A stretch of 64,000 bases of DNA, taken from the NCBI GenBank assembly GCA_964629875.1, contig CAZVRK010000012.1, positions 1 through 64,000 of the forward strand, given 5' to 3'. Numbering within the stretch: position 1 is the first letter of the stretch; the number at the start of each line of letters is the position of its first letter. The position numbers and the translations under genes are program-made. Positions 52,647 to 62,160 of the stretch are shown here, one piece after another. The notes under the pieces were generated by a model. It saw only the letters and a list, made by a program, of their open reading frames with translations, was not told the DNA's origin and searched no databases. This stretch comes from UBA3495 sp964629875. GTDB lineage: Bacteria; Chloroflexota; Dehalococcoidia; Lucifugimonadales; UBA3495.

Positions 52647-53531
52647 ATGCTACCCATTGCATTAGCGTTCCTAGCAGCTATCGGATTCGGTAGTTCAGCA
52701 ATATTCGCTCGGATTGGTATGCGCGGAATACATCCTCTGACATCTGCATTCATATCTGTAGTAGTAAGTTTCATACCAGCTGCGATACTTGCAGCGATAT
52801 TTGCTCTTGATGATATAAAAAAGCTCCCACTAATCGCATTGGCTGCTTTTTTAGGACTTGGTGCCCTAAATTTCATAGGTGGACGCACCCAAAATCACAT
52901 CTCCATCAACATGATTGGGGCCGCACGATCTAGTCCATTTGTAGGTTCAGCCACTATGTTCGCCTCAATATTTGCAGTCATAATATTGGGAGAATATCTT
53001 CACCCGCTGGTAGCCCTAGGTACGGCAGCAGTCGTGATAGGAGTGGTTCTAACCAGTGCGGGACACATGGTTTCTGTAAGTTGGCATTTAGACAAAAGGT
53101 CGCTGATAGGCTACGCCACAGGCCTAGGTGCAGCTGCTTCATACGGTGGGTCTACCTTAGTAGCCAAATCACTTAGCGACGCTTATGGCTCTCCTCTATT
53201 GGTAGCCGCCGCCGCTATGTTCTTCGGTATGATATTGTTGGCCCCGCTAGGAGGTAGACAAGCTGGTCAGGCTATACGCTCAGCAAGATCGGGAATCTTT
53301 TTCATTGTGCTGTGCGGACTTGCGTCAGCAACCGGAGTTATAAGTTTATTTACGGCTTTATCCATGTCTAATGTGGTAACAGTGACTCCTATCGCGTCTA
53401 CTAACCCTCTTATCACTCTTTTCTTAGCACATCTATTCCTGAACAAACTAGAAAAGGTAACAAAATGGCTGCTAGCTGGAACATCCTTGACGGTTTTAGG
53501 AGTAATTCTAGTTATCTTGGGAAGCATATAA
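52647..53531 (+). CDS. EamA/DMT-family transporter
   Basis: 294-residue membrane protein with about 10 helices in two EamA repeats. ALAFLAAIGFGSSAIFARIGM opens the first half and GYATGLGAAASYGGSTLVAKSL the second; SPFVGSATMFASIFAVIILGE and TPIASTNPLITLFLAHLFL are the conserved ends of each. Exports or imports small metabolites. It is wedged between purQ and purL on one strand with 7- and 33-base gaps, so a purine-linked substrate is possible but unproved. Confidence 0.88.
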   Translation: MLPIALAFLAAIGFGSSAIFARIGMRGIHPLTSAFISVVVSFIPAAILAAIFALDDIKKLPLIALAAFLGLGALNFIGGRTQNHISINMIGAARSSPFVGSATMFASIFAVIILGEYLHPLVALGTAAVVIGVVLTSAGHMVSVSWHLDKRSLIGYATGLGAAASYGGSTLVAKSLSDAYGSPLLVAAAAMFFGMILLAPLGGRQAGQAIRSARSGIFFIVLCGLASATGVISLFTALSMSNVVTVTPIASTNPLITLFLAHLFLNKLEKVTKWLLAGTSLTVLGVILVILGSI

Positions 53532-53564
53532 CTACATTAATATCACGAATTGGAGCAATGCCCG

Positions 53565-55778
53565 ATGTCTATCAGCCAAGACATACTAGATGAAATAGCC
53601 TTAAGCAGGTCAGAATACGAACTCATAATAGACAAAATAAACAGGGACCCGAATGGAGTAGAACTAGGCCTGTTCGGTGCTCTTTGGAGCGAGCACTGCG
53701 GCTATAAACATTCTAAGCCTCTACTTGGGCTACTGCCGAGTAAATCAGCCCGAGTATTATCAAAAACAGGCGCTGAAAACGCGGGAGCTATAGATATCGG
53801 CAACGGAATGGCAATCGTTTTCAAAGTAGAATCCCACAATCATCCGTCGGCTGTAGAACCGCTACAAGGTGCCGCGACCGGTGTCGGAGGAATCGTCAGA
53901 GACATATTGGCCATGGGAGCCAGGCCAATCGCTCTACTTAATTCATTACGATTTGGAGATCTAAATCAGCCAAACAACCAGCATCTGTTCAATGGCGTTG
54001 TCAACGGTATCTCATGGTACGGGAATTGCATTGGAGTCCCAGACGTCGCTGGAGAAATATACTTTGATAAATCCTACACACAAAACCCATTGGTGAACGC
54101 AATGTGCGTAGGACTTGTGGCGATCAATAATATAGCAACATCGGACGCAGGAGCCCCTGGGAATACACTTCTGTTAGTAGGGTCTGGAACCGGTAGAGAT
54201 GGCATACACGGAGCCTCAGGCCTTGCTTCCCGCACCTTTGACGAAGAGCAGGAACTTCGCCCCACCGTTCAAGTAGGTAATCCTTTCCTGGAAAAAGTGT
54301 TAATTGAAGCATGCTTAGAAGCTCTAGAGACTGGCAAGGTAGCTGGCATACAAGACCTAGGAGCCGCTGGTCTTACCAGTGCTGCTATAGAATCAGTATC
54401 TAAAAGCGGAAACGGGTTGATACTAGATATATCTAAGGTCCATCGACGAGAAACCGGAATGTCAGCTTACGAGGTAATGCTGTCTGAATCTCAAGAACGT
54501 ATGCTTTTATCTATACCAAATCAATACGTACCAGATATTCAATCAATCATGGATAAATGGGATGTTCAGAGCAGCATAATAGGCACAGTAACTGATGAAC
54601 CCCGAGCCCATATATACGACTCTGAAGAAATGGTTGCCAACTTGCCCATTAAAGAATTATCCGATGCACCTAAATACCGACTAAAAGGAGAGCAGTCCTC
54701 AGATCAAATTAAAAGACAAAAAATATCGCTTTCAGACGCGAATCCGAAAAATTTAGATCCCACCGAAGTACTGTTCAAATTGATATCGTCACAGAACATC
54801 AGTAGTAGGCAAAGCGTTTACCGACAATACGATCATCAAGTTCAAACTAACACGGTAGTAGGACCTGGTGACTCTGATGCAGCGGTAATAAGAATTAAAG
54901 GCACAGGCAATGCTATAGCATTAACAATAGATGGAAATGGTAGATATTGTTACCTAGACCCATTTAGAGGGGGACAAATAGTGGTCGCCGAAGCTTGCAG
55001 AAATTTGTCATGCACTGGTGCAGAACCATTGGCATTGACTGATTGTCTCAATTTCGGCGACCCTGAGAGGCCGGATATCTACTTCCAACTAGAGCAGGCT
55101 ATAAAGGGAATGGCGAAAGCATGCAGATCTTTGGGAGTGCCCATTGTAAGCGGCAACGTCAGTCTTTATAACGAATCGCAGGGGCAGCCAATATATCCAA
55201 CACCTATTATTGGTGGGTTAGGTTTACTGCCTGACCCAACCTATGCTATGAAAAGTGGGTTTATACAAGAAGGCGAAAAAGTGTTTCTAGTTGGTTCAAA
55301 TAGCCTTCGCCCGCGCCTTTCCGATTTAGCTGGGAGCGAATATCTTCATCTGATTCACAACAAGGTTGTAGGTCGTCCTACAATAGATATCGGTCTAGAG
55401 AAAGCTTTACAGAGTTTCTGCCGTAAAGCTATATCAGATCGTTTACTGTCCTCTTGTCATGATTGTTCTGATGGAGGACTAGCGATAGCCATTTCCGAAT
55501 CCGCCATGCAAAACCAAATTGGCTTTATTGCAAATTCAACTCTATCGGCTCCTTCTGCTAGATGGGACACTATTCTATTTGGAGAGCGGCAATCGAGAGT
55601 TATAATTTCGATTAGCCCAGAGAATGAGAAGGAATTATTGGCAACTGCGAATACCCTCGGAGTGCCTCTGAGCGAAATAGGTACTACAGGCGGGGACTTT
55701 ATTACCTTAGGGAACAATTTATCGGTGTCCCTACAAGAACTTACAGATTCCTGGTCCAACGCTCTGGAGCAACTTTAG
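53565..55778 (+). CDS. purL: Phosphoribosylformylglycinamidine synthase, synthetase subunit
   Basis: 737-residue small-type PurL, which forms FGAM from FGAR, ATP and ammonia and needs PurQ and PurS. LFGALWSEHCGYKHSKPLL holds the histidine near the active site, VESHNHPSAVEPLQGAATG the ATP/magnesium segment, and QDLGAAGLTSAAIE and HDCSDGGLAIAISESAM the repeat halves. The ATG at 53565 is preferred over a TTG at 53550 because GGAG lies nine bases before it. Converges on the membrane protein gene at 55813. Confidence 0.95.
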   Translation: MSISQDILDEIALSRSEYELIIDKINRDPNGVELGLFGALWSEHCGYKHSKPLLGLLPSKSARVLSKTGAENAGAIDIGNGMAIVFKVESHNHPSAVEPLQGAATGVGGIVRDILAMGARPIALLNSLRFGDLNQPNNQHLFNGVVNGISWYGNCIGVPDVAGEIYFDKSYTQNPLVNAMCVGLVAINNIATSDAGAPGNTLLLVGSGTGRDGIHGASGLASRTFDEEQELRPTVQVGNPFLEKVLIEACLEALETGKVAGIQDLGAAGLTSAAIESVSKSGNGLILDISKVHRRETGMSAYEVMLSESQERMLLSIPNQYVPDIQSIMDKWDVQSSIIGTVTDEPRAHIYDSEEMVANLPIKELSDAPKYRLKGEQSSDQIKRQKISLSDANPKNLDPTEVLFKLISSQNISSRQSVYRQYDHQVQTNTVVGPGDSDAAVIRIKGTGNAIALTIDGNGRYCYLDPFRGGQIVVAEACRNLSCTGAEPLALTDCLNFGDPERPDIYFQLEQAIKGMAKACRSLGVPIVSGNVSLYNESQGQPIYPTPIIGGLGLLPDPTYAMKSGFIQEGEKVFLVGSNSLRPRLSDLAGSEYLHLIHNKVVGRPTIDIGLEKALQSFCRKAISDRLLSSCHDCSDGGLAIAISESAMQNQIGFIANSTLSAPSARWDTILFGERQSRVIISISPENEKELLATANTLGVPLSEIGTTGGDFITLGNNLSVSLQELTDSWSNALEQL

Positions 55779-55812
55779 ATTTTATACCACATGCCGATTA
55801 AAACGGCACAAC

Positions 55813-57363
55813 TCATTCTGTGATTGGGCGCGAAATTATCCATAAACTAACGACAGTGTAAATTACCATCAACACCAACATTGGTATCTGGCTCCGTAAG
55901 GCTTGACTAGAATCTTTATACATAGCCAAGGCCTTTACATGTGATAAATAGACAGCTATCACATGTCCTACAACAATGGCTATCACGGAGAAGAACCAGA
56001 TAAAGCGAGCATTAGTAACATTTATATTAATCAAGTAATCAGCTGTACCGAATATATCCCAATCGAACCCAAACGGGTCAGAAACAAGCGGGATTATTTG
56101 TTGACCTTGAATAAGCAAGTACGCCAGAAAGTGAGCGTAATTATACGCCAACGCAATGGGAATTAACGTAAATACAAACGACCTCATCACATAATCAGGG
56201 GAGTACGGCCGATCTAGTACTACATTAGCTATAAAGACTGAAACTATCTTGTATACCGACAAAAACGCGGCAAAAGATATTATCAAACCTAGTGTATTGG
56301 CGATAGTTATTCCATTAATAAAAGGCGAAGTCAAATTAGGCAATAATATGATAAAGAAGCCTTGGATAGCTGACCATTCCGGTGTAGCACTAAATCCATC
56401 GAAAGTAACAGAGGCTAATAACATCATGATCATTGCAAGCACACTGGGTCTAACCGTGCCACTAATGTTCAGTCCAACTGCAGGTGGGCGTATATTCAAA
56501 TGCTTTGAATCAGAAAAATACATACATTCGTAACAATTTACACATTCCGATTGTGACTCTTTGCATTCTTCAGAGCCACATGATTTGCAGACACCTTTTT
56601 GATTTTGACTTACTTCAAAGATTGAGAATCTACTCAGAAGATCAAAAACAACTGAAAATACTTCACAGTTCCTAAGCCACATATACTTACCAAATATAAA
56701 CATTCCTATAAATGTGTATATTGAATACAATATAACAAGGAATCCTAAAGCCCGTGGGTTAGAACTTTCCATAAAGGAAGTTTCTATCCAAGCAAATATA
56801 ATGAACATAATCAAGGCGGGCCATAGGCTCCATCTATTAGGATAATCACTTATCGCGGCTAATCTTTCGCCTCGGTTCGTAACCTTATAGATATTCTCAA
56901 ACCACCCAAAAATAATCTTCCATGGATTGGTTAATTCCCAGACATTACCGATAAGGGCAACAACGAATCCAAAGCCAACCCACCATATTACCCACACAAA
57001 TGTAGGCGCGAAATTCTCTACTCCTCTAGTCGTGCCCAGCAGGCTAGAACTGAGCAATAATAAGAAAACCAACACGGCTCCGACATGTATGACCCATGTA
57101 ATAGGTCGAATGATTGTTAACCAAGTCCGGTTATTACTAATGAGAGACAACCTAGGATAGCTGAGAGATTCAACTACTCCCTTCAGCAGCATGCCCACCA
57201 TCAAAAACGACACCATGATAGTTACCGCTCCACCAAAAATAAAAAAGCTAAGCGGTATAGGAACTGCGTAGCGCGCACCCAGACCATGCGCTAAGAGCGA
57301 TTCAGGAGTAAAAATGGTAACGCCTAACGCTAGTATTACTGCAATCAACATTGTAGATCTCAT
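55813..57363 (-). CDS. Polytopic membrane protein of 'fenitrothion hydrolase' type with Cys6 loop
   Basis: 516 residues with about 10-11 membrane helices after a signal-like N-terminus. LAHGLGARYAVPIPLSFFIFGG matches, in pieces, proteins often named fenitrothion hydrolase (AHGLxxRxDLPIP-like start); that enzyme name is inherited from one study and says little about native role. Between helices, residues 259-280 hold six cysteines: Cys259-x2-Cys262-x4-Cys267-x6-Cys274-x2-Cys277-x2-Cys280, a likely metal or Fe-S/zinc loop. It is the last gene of the minus-strand copper-type operon, 49 bases behind the CopC-CopD fusion, so a metal-linked or respiratory role is plausible. Function unproved. Confidence 0.72.
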   Translation of the reverse strand: MRSTMLIAVILALGVTIFTPESLLAHGLGARYAVPIPLSFFIFGGAVTIMVSFLMVGMLLKGVVESLSYPRLSLISNNRTWLTIIRPITWVIHVGAVLVFLLLLSSSLLGTTRGVENFAPTFVWVIWWVGFGFVVALIGNVWELTNPWKIIFGWFENIYKVTNRGERLAAISDYPNRWSLWPALIMFIIFAWIETSFMESSNPRALGFLVILYSIYTFIGMFIFGKYMWLRNCEVFSVVFDLLSRFSIFEVSQNQKGVCKSCGSEECKESQSECVNCYECMYFSDSKHLNIRPPAVGLNISGTVRPSVLAMIMMLLASVTFDGFSATPEWSAIQGFFIILLPNLTSPFINGITIANTLGLIISFAAFLSVYKIVSVFIANVVLDRPYSPDYVMRSFVFTLIPIALAYNYAHFLAYLLIQGQQIIPLVSDPFGFDWDIFGTADYLININVTNARFIWFFSVIAIVVGHVIAVYLSHVKALAMYKDSSQALRSQIPMLVLMVIYTVVSLWIISRPITE

Positions 57364-57412
57364 CTACACATGACCTCTTTGAAAAATTGGATGGTCTTTA
57401 TTTGTGATCATT

Positions 57413-59689
57413 CTAGTCTGTATCTTTGAAAGTCTTAATATAGTTAATAACATTCCATATGTCTTTACTAGAAAGAACTTCTCCAAAGCTAGGCATTTCA
57501 GTACCATTTATGCCCTCGGATATATAATCATATAAGTCCGCATCAGAATGCAGCGGCACATGCTCTATTAAATTGGCAGCAGGGACTTTAAGTTCTGTAG
57601 TCAGAGGCCCGCTTCCAGTTCCGGAGTCTCCGTGGCATGCTGCGCAATTTGACTGGTACAGAATAAATCCTGATTCCACCGAATCAGAAGTTGGTAAGAT
57701 AGGATTGATCAACACTTCTTCACTAGCACCAGACAGAGCATTTGAAGTCACAAGTATAAACATCCCACAGCAGAACAAAACTGAACCTATTGCCATCGAC
57801 AACACACCTTTACGTGTCCCCCAGCCTCCTAAAGGTAGAGCTAAAACAACTAGAATAAAACCTATAAGACATATCTCTATTCCCCAAAATAAACGCCCAT
57901 TTTCGGCATTCGGCTCAATCATGGCATTTCTGTTCTCATCACCAGGTTGTATGTCAAATCTAAAAGCCGTTCTAACATCAAATGCACCAGGTCGACGTAC
58001 CACGATATTAGCCTGCCATTCACCTGACAAACCCAACAACTGGTTGTCTAATCGATAAACACCTCGTTTATCGAATGAGGCCGATAACGTCTCAGCACCT
58101 AAGTCCATATTTGCGTATACAAGACTTACGTCGACAGTAGCTTCAGGTCCAATACCCCCAGACTTATCATCAGTTATTTTGATTACAAAATCGTTTATAC
58201 CAGTGACTGCAGGGTTTACAGCAAACTCAATTTCCGATCCGCCGACAAGGTCATTCATGGTGAAATTAGAATTATTGGCCAAGCCTAATTTGGACGCAGT
58301 TTGCCGTGCAGGTTCTAAGCTCGTCATAAAACCGACACATAAAAGTAATATCGTCGCCACTGAAACCTCTAATACCAGAATATTTTTAATCAATCTAGTA
58401 ACTGGTCTAACTGAGTCAATCCGTTTCCTAAGCCATATTAGATGTATAGACCCTAATATTAGAAGGACAGCGAACAATGCCAATTTAATGAGTAAAGCAA
58501 ACCCATAAGGAGTCATTAACGCGTTTACAACTGTGATCTGTGCCCAGGCACTGAACAAACCAGTTATTATCAAAATCAATACACTGCATATGGCAACCAA
58601 AGAAAAACGAGAGACTAGCTTGGCTAGATATTTCCTAGATTCAGCCTGATCCCCGAATTTAACAATCGACACAACAATAAACATTAAGCAGATCAAGCCC
58701 CCTACCCAAAGGCTTGCAGCCAACAAATGAATATAATCCGTAACCACCGCGGGAATCACCAGAGACCTCAATGCAGCTCCGTGACTTGTTAAGCTCAGGG
58801 GTAGCATCGCACCTGCAGCACAAAATACAAGAACAACTAGCAGTACTGGCCTTAGTATTCCGCGAGATTGCTTACTTGTTACTTTGTGCAAATATAAGGT
58901 TAAAACAAATGCAAGAGCCAGCCCAACTCTCCACAACCATAAATTACCCCACTGTGTTTCTAAAGCAAAAAGAACCATTGGGGTACCAATGACATGAAGG
59001 ACAGAAGCTTCATAGAGAATACTGGCCTGAGCTAGCAATTGTGACACTGAGGCTACGATAAAAATAACTGCTCCAGCCAAAGATAGTAAAACTTCTGAAG
59101 AATCATAGTGAGATCTAATGTTCTGAACGTACGAAGACTGATATTTTTCGTTTGATCTCAGACTGACTATGAAAAGTCGAAATAACCCCACTCCTAGCAT
59201 GAGTAGTCCACCTAATAGAAGAAACCACCTCAATATAGGGTCAAACGGAGAAATGATAAGAGGTTCTTCATCAGTTACAACTCCTGCTTGATTGGCTATG
59301 GGTTGCCCAACCGCGAAAATGTAAGCACCACGCAATATATGGCCATCAACAGTCGAAAGGTTTTTCCAAACCACGGTATATGTACCATCTTGTAGATCAG
59401 ATAGAGACACAGACATAACAGTACGATCATTGGAGTCAACGTAACTATCGTTAAGATCTACGCTAACACCCAAATTATCTAGCACAGTTATTTCACTGAA
59501 ATTGGGTTCTATTGTTTCGCTGAACCAGATAGTTACTTTTGATGGGGCTGTGTCTAATTCCGCATTGGGGGCAGGTATGGATCGTTCATGATTAGCATGC
59601 CCAAAAACTGGTGTAGCAATCATCAATTCGATGCTCAACATACCAACAATAGCCAGCAATAATAAGCCTAAGATTGTTCTGTTATGCAT
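57413..59689 (-). CDS. CopC-CopD-YtkA-cytochrome c fusion protein
   Basis: 758 residues in four modules. (1) Signal peptide, then a CopC domain whose first mature residue is probably His31 (FGHANHERSIPAPNAEL) with Asp115/His117 in STVDGHILRG: the His1-Asp-His Cu(II) site. (2) About eight CopD membrane helices (150-480). (3) A YtkA/FixH-like beta domain (about 500-600, GVYRLDNQLLGLSGEWQANI). (4) Two helices, then a cytochrome c: Cys682-x2-Cys685-His686 (NCAACHG) and axial Met732 in TEMPSF. Copper binding outside, transport through CopD and electron transfer by heme c seem combined in one chain. GGGAG precedes the ATG. Confidence 0.88.
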   Translation of the reverse strand: MHNRTILGLLLLAIVGMLSIELMIATPVFGHANHERSIPAPNAELDTAPSKVTIWFSETIEPNFSEITVLDNLGVSVDLNDSYVDSNDRTVMSVSLSDLQDGTYTVVWKNLSTVDGHILRGAYIFAVGQPIANQAGVVTDEEPLIISPFDPILRWFLLLGGLLMLGVGLFRLFIVSLRSNEKYQSSYVQNIRSHYDSSEVLLSLAGAVIFIVASVSQLLAQASILYEASVLHVIGTPMVLFALETQWGNLWLWRVGLALAFVLTLYLHKVTSKQSRGILRPVLLVVLVFCAAGAMLPLSLTSHGAALRSLVIPAVVTDYIHLLAASLWVGGLICLMFIVVSIVKFGDQAESRKYLAKLVSRFSLVAICSVLILIITGLFSAWAQITVVNALMTPYGFALLIKLALFAVLLILGSIHLIWLRKRIDSVRPVTRLIKNILVLEVSVATILLLCVGFMTSLEPARQTASKLGLANNSNFTMNDLVGGSEIEFAVNPAVTGINDFVIKITDDKSGGIGPEATVDVSLVYANMDLGAETLSASFDKRGVYRLDNQLLGLSGEWQANIVVRRPGAFDVRTAFRFDIQPGDENRNAMIEPNAENGRLFWGIEICLIGFILVVLALPLGGWGTRKGVLSMAIGSVLFCCGMFILVTSNALSGASEEVLINPILPTSDSVESGFILYQSNCAACHGDSGTGSGPLTTELKVPAANLIEHVPLHSDADLYDYISEGINGTEMPSFGEVLSSKDIWNVINYIKTFKDTD

Positions 59690-59810
59690 TTCTCCCTATA
59701 TGCCTAAAGATATGAGTATTTATGAATACTACAAGGTTCCTTGCCCCTGTTATCAATAAATATCACATTCGTAACACGTACGATTGAATCAACATCACCG
59801 AGTACGGGAC

Positions 59811-61027
59811 TTATCTATCTCTTTTAGATATCAATATATACAAGCTTACTGATCCGGTGAACAATCCCAATATCCCGCAAACAATCCCTGCTATGCCTAA
59901 AGTTATATATGTCTTACCTTGCTTAGCATAATCTGACTGCAAACCTCGAACGACTCCTTCAATTTCTCTGCCAGACGCAACTTTATTGGGAAATTGATTA
60001 ATGGACGGTGACTGCACTAAATCAAATCCACCAGTTCCTGATTCGAAAGACTCTTCAAAAGCAGTAGATTCGATAAACCCAGTAAACCTAAACTTGTAAA
60101 TCCCTGGATGCGTTGGAATAAAGTCAGCCACATAATGGCCAGGGTCATTAAACACCGGTCTCAATTCCATGAGATCCGATACGTTCCCGGACTCCGCATG
60201 CGTAATTTCAACCTTTAAGGTAGATTCAAGACCCAAAACAGGTGACCCCTCGCGAATTTGCTCACTTGTAGATGCGGTATCCGGCATGAGACCACTAGTG
60301 ACGTTCGCATAAGATTGTCCGACATTCTTCCAAACGATAGTTGTTCCGGGAGACGCGTTAGACGTTAATGGTTCGAACAACCCTGAATCGTTTATCTCAA
60401 TTACTATCGTCCCTGATATATCAAAATGTTTCTGGACATTAATAGAGCCAACTACGTCGTGGCGGAGATGATTGTGAAACGGAATTGTCATCCCTTCCAA
60501 ATCTTTGGTTATAGCAACGGAAAATGTATCTTCTGGATTTATAGTTGGGGAACTGAATATAACTCCATGCTCTTCAGGATCAACATCTAATTTTTGATGA
60601 CTAGATCCATGCCCTTCGTGGCTAGAGCCGTGCCCTTCGTGACTAGATCCGTGCCCTTCGTGGCTAGATTCGGCTCTATCTTNNNNNNNNNNNNNNNNNN
60701 NNNNNNNNNNNNNNNNNNNNNNNNNNNNNNNNNNNNNNNNNNNNNNNNNNNNNNNNNNNNNNNNNNNNNNNNNNNNNNNNNNCCGTGCCCTTCGTGACTA
60801 GATCCGTGCCCTTCGTGGCTAGATTCGGCTCTATCTTGTAATTTCATAACACGTATGCTGGCACCGTTGGGAAAACCTTCAAAAGCAGGCTCTTCCAGAA
60901 ACCCTACGGTTATATCATATCCTTGGTACGTTCTATCTTCGTGAGCGTATAATATCCCTGAAGCTACGCTGAAGGTCAGCAATACAACCATCAGCACAAA
61001 CAGTTTTTTTCTTGATACCATTTTCAT
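59811..61027 (-). CDS. His-rich-repeat, cupredoxin-like membrane protein; split only by assembly gap 2
   Basis: Two open frames on either side of the 100-N run are one gene. Merging the exact 55-base overlap removes 155 bases and restores one frame of 353 residues. Order: signal helix (KLFVLMVVLLTFSVASGILYA), a beta domain (YDITVGFLEEPAFEGFPNG), three SSHEGHG units, a domain with TIPFHNHLRHDVVG, a cupredoxin-like sandwich (EINDSGLFEP..PGTTIVWKNVG, lacking the usual copper Cys/His set), a second sandwich ending DPGHYVADFIPTHPGIYKFRF, and a C-terminal helix (TLGIAGIVCGILGLFTGSV). The His runs suit binding of copper or zinc outside the membrane. AGGAGGG precedes the ATG. Confidence 0.8.
60601..60662 (-). 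repeat. 21-base tandem repeat coding SSHEGHG
   Basis: Near-identical 21-base units (differing by a few bases such as GCATGG for GCACGG) code for consecutive SSHEGHG heptads. Three full units remain after merging the gap overlap. The short unit can expand or contract, and the assembler may have failed here because of it. Confidence 0.8.
60628..60682. repeat. 55-base contig overlap, left copy of gap 2
   Basis: Identical to 60783-60837. As at gap 1 this is a k-mer-length assembly overlap, here inside a gene. Confidence 0.9.
60683..60782. other. Assembly gap 2 (100 N), probably false
   Basis: Exactly 100 N between exact 55-base copies. Because 155 is not a multiple of three, the gap also breaks the reading frame of the His-rich gene artificially. 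Confidence 0.9.
60783..60837. repeat. 55-base contig overlap, right copy of gap 2
   Basis: Second copy of 60628-60682, at the start of the right-hand contig. Confidence 0.9.
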
Positions 61028-61128
61028 AATCCCTCCTAATCAACTTCTAATCCCATACCTGAAACAAAACAGACTAAGGGCACCAAATGCGCTCTTTTAA
61101 GTAGTAGCCTATTTATATTTGGAACCTA

Positions 61129-61530
61129 TTAGAAAATAGGAGGTTGCGTTATGGGGGCAATTATGTAACCGAAAGGAACTCTCCAACCCGATGCCGGACG
61201 TAATATAGGACCTAGCGAAGGGTAATGGGCTTCAGACTCCTGAATAACATCGGAATTGGTATAGGCCCCGAAGATTTGCATACCATTATCTTTTGTCACA
61301 AAAACTATATTATCATCGGAATCAGATAGAGTTTTAGAAACATTGGAAACGTGAGATTTATGGCTGTGTTTAGAATCATATACGTGACTATGATCTGGAG
61401 AAGTAACACTTAAATATAGATGGTCATGATTATGACCACGTTCTACGAAATGGTGATCTAAGATGGGACCTATAACATTTATCAGGACGACACCAATTAA
61501 GAGTACTGTTATAAATCTATGAAAGGACAT
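61129..61530 (-). CDS. Small His-rich single-pass envelope protein
   Basis: Not a family I can name. 133 residues with one N-terminal helix (FITVLLIGVVLINVIGPIL) acting as signal or anchor, then a histidine-rich stretch with ten His in about 37 residues, in pairs such as GHNHDH, DHSH and KHSHKSH, followed by a Pro-rich C-terminus (RVPFGYIIAPITQPPIF). This composition suits metal binding on the outer face. I use the ATG at 61530; a TTG at 61542 is also in frame, and neither has a well-spaced ribosome site. It sits between the YtkA/FixH-like and repeat-protein genes. Confidence 0.72.
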   Translation of the reverse strand: MSFHRFITVLLIGVVLINVIGPILDHHFVERGHNHDHLYLSVTSPDHSHVYDSKHSHKSHVSNVSKTLSDSDDNIVFVTKDNGMQIFGAYTNSDVIQESEAHYPSLGPILRPASGWRVPFGYIIAPITQPPIF

Positions 61531-61578
61531 TCCTACAACCAAAATTACTAAGCGTTAATATACAAGTATATATGGGGA

Positions 61579-62136
61579 TTAACGTTTGGTACGTTTTTGC
61601 TTTACGGATCGTTTTCTTCCTGAAACTTTATCCCAGGTAAATATTCCTCCTGCTAATATGGCTACGACAATAGCAGTCATTAGTATCCAGTTTACTGGGC
61701 TACCGGTAGTCACATCCAATAGTATAGATATGGACTCTTCCCCTAGATCAGACGAGAGATTTATGGTCACCTCCCAAACGCCTTCTACATTAAACGGTAG
61801 AGTGGTTTCAAAATACTGTGGGACGACATCATTGAGAGCATCATGGGTAAGGATATCTATCGACCCTACAGGACCTACAGCTGAGACTGACACTTCCGCC
61901 CTTGTTATTGGGGTGCCGTCAGCTGCTGACATCACCAGCAAGCTCAGATGGGTGTTATTCACCACTGGTCTATTGGGCAGAGAGCTGATATCTACTCTAT
62001 AATCACCTTTCTCTTCCGTCATTAAGAGAGTTGCTTTGCCGTTAGCAGACAGAACATCGTTCGCCATAAAAATGGGTATCAAGAGGGTAGCGGTGACTAG
62101 TAGTAACGCGGATAAAAGAAAAGTGCGGGAGTACAA
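61579..62136 (-). CDS. YtkA/FixH-like membrane-anchored beta-domain protein
   Basis: 185 residues: signal helix (FLLSALLLVTATLLIPIFM), an immunoglobulin-like beta domain (YRVDISSLPNRPVVNNTHLS, then AADGTPITRAEVSVSAVGPVG and PFNVEGVWEVTINLSSDLG), a C-terminal helix (WILMTAIVVAILAGGIFTW) and a basic tail. The pattern 'inherit a property, add, limit, weaken' of YtkA-type domains is the same as module 3 of the CopC-CopD fusion two genes on. FixH-like proteins help copper delivery to oxidases in other bacteria; that role here is inferred. TTG start; first gene of the operon, behind a promoter covered by an inverted repeat. Confidence 0.75.
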   Translation of the reverse strand: MYSRTFLLSALLLVTATLLIPIFMANDVLSANGKATLLMTEEKGDYRVDISSLPNRPVVNNTHLSLLVMSAADGTPITRAEVSVSAVGPVGSIDILTHDALNDVVPQYFETTLPFNVEGVWEVTINLSSDLGEESISILLDVTTGSPVNWILMTAIVVAILAGGIFTWDKVSGRKRSVKQKRTKR

Positions 62137-62160
62137 TATAACAGTCCCAAATAAATATTT

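Noticed and set aside
59811..60500. A separate 229-residue gene starting at a TTG at 60500
   Set aside because: The frame continues upstream through the His-rich repeats into the signal peptide once the gap overlap is merged; the TTG lies inside the protein.
60601..60837. CRISPR-like repeat array
   Set aside because: The units are contiguous, 21 bases long, with no spacers, and encode a heptad in frame.
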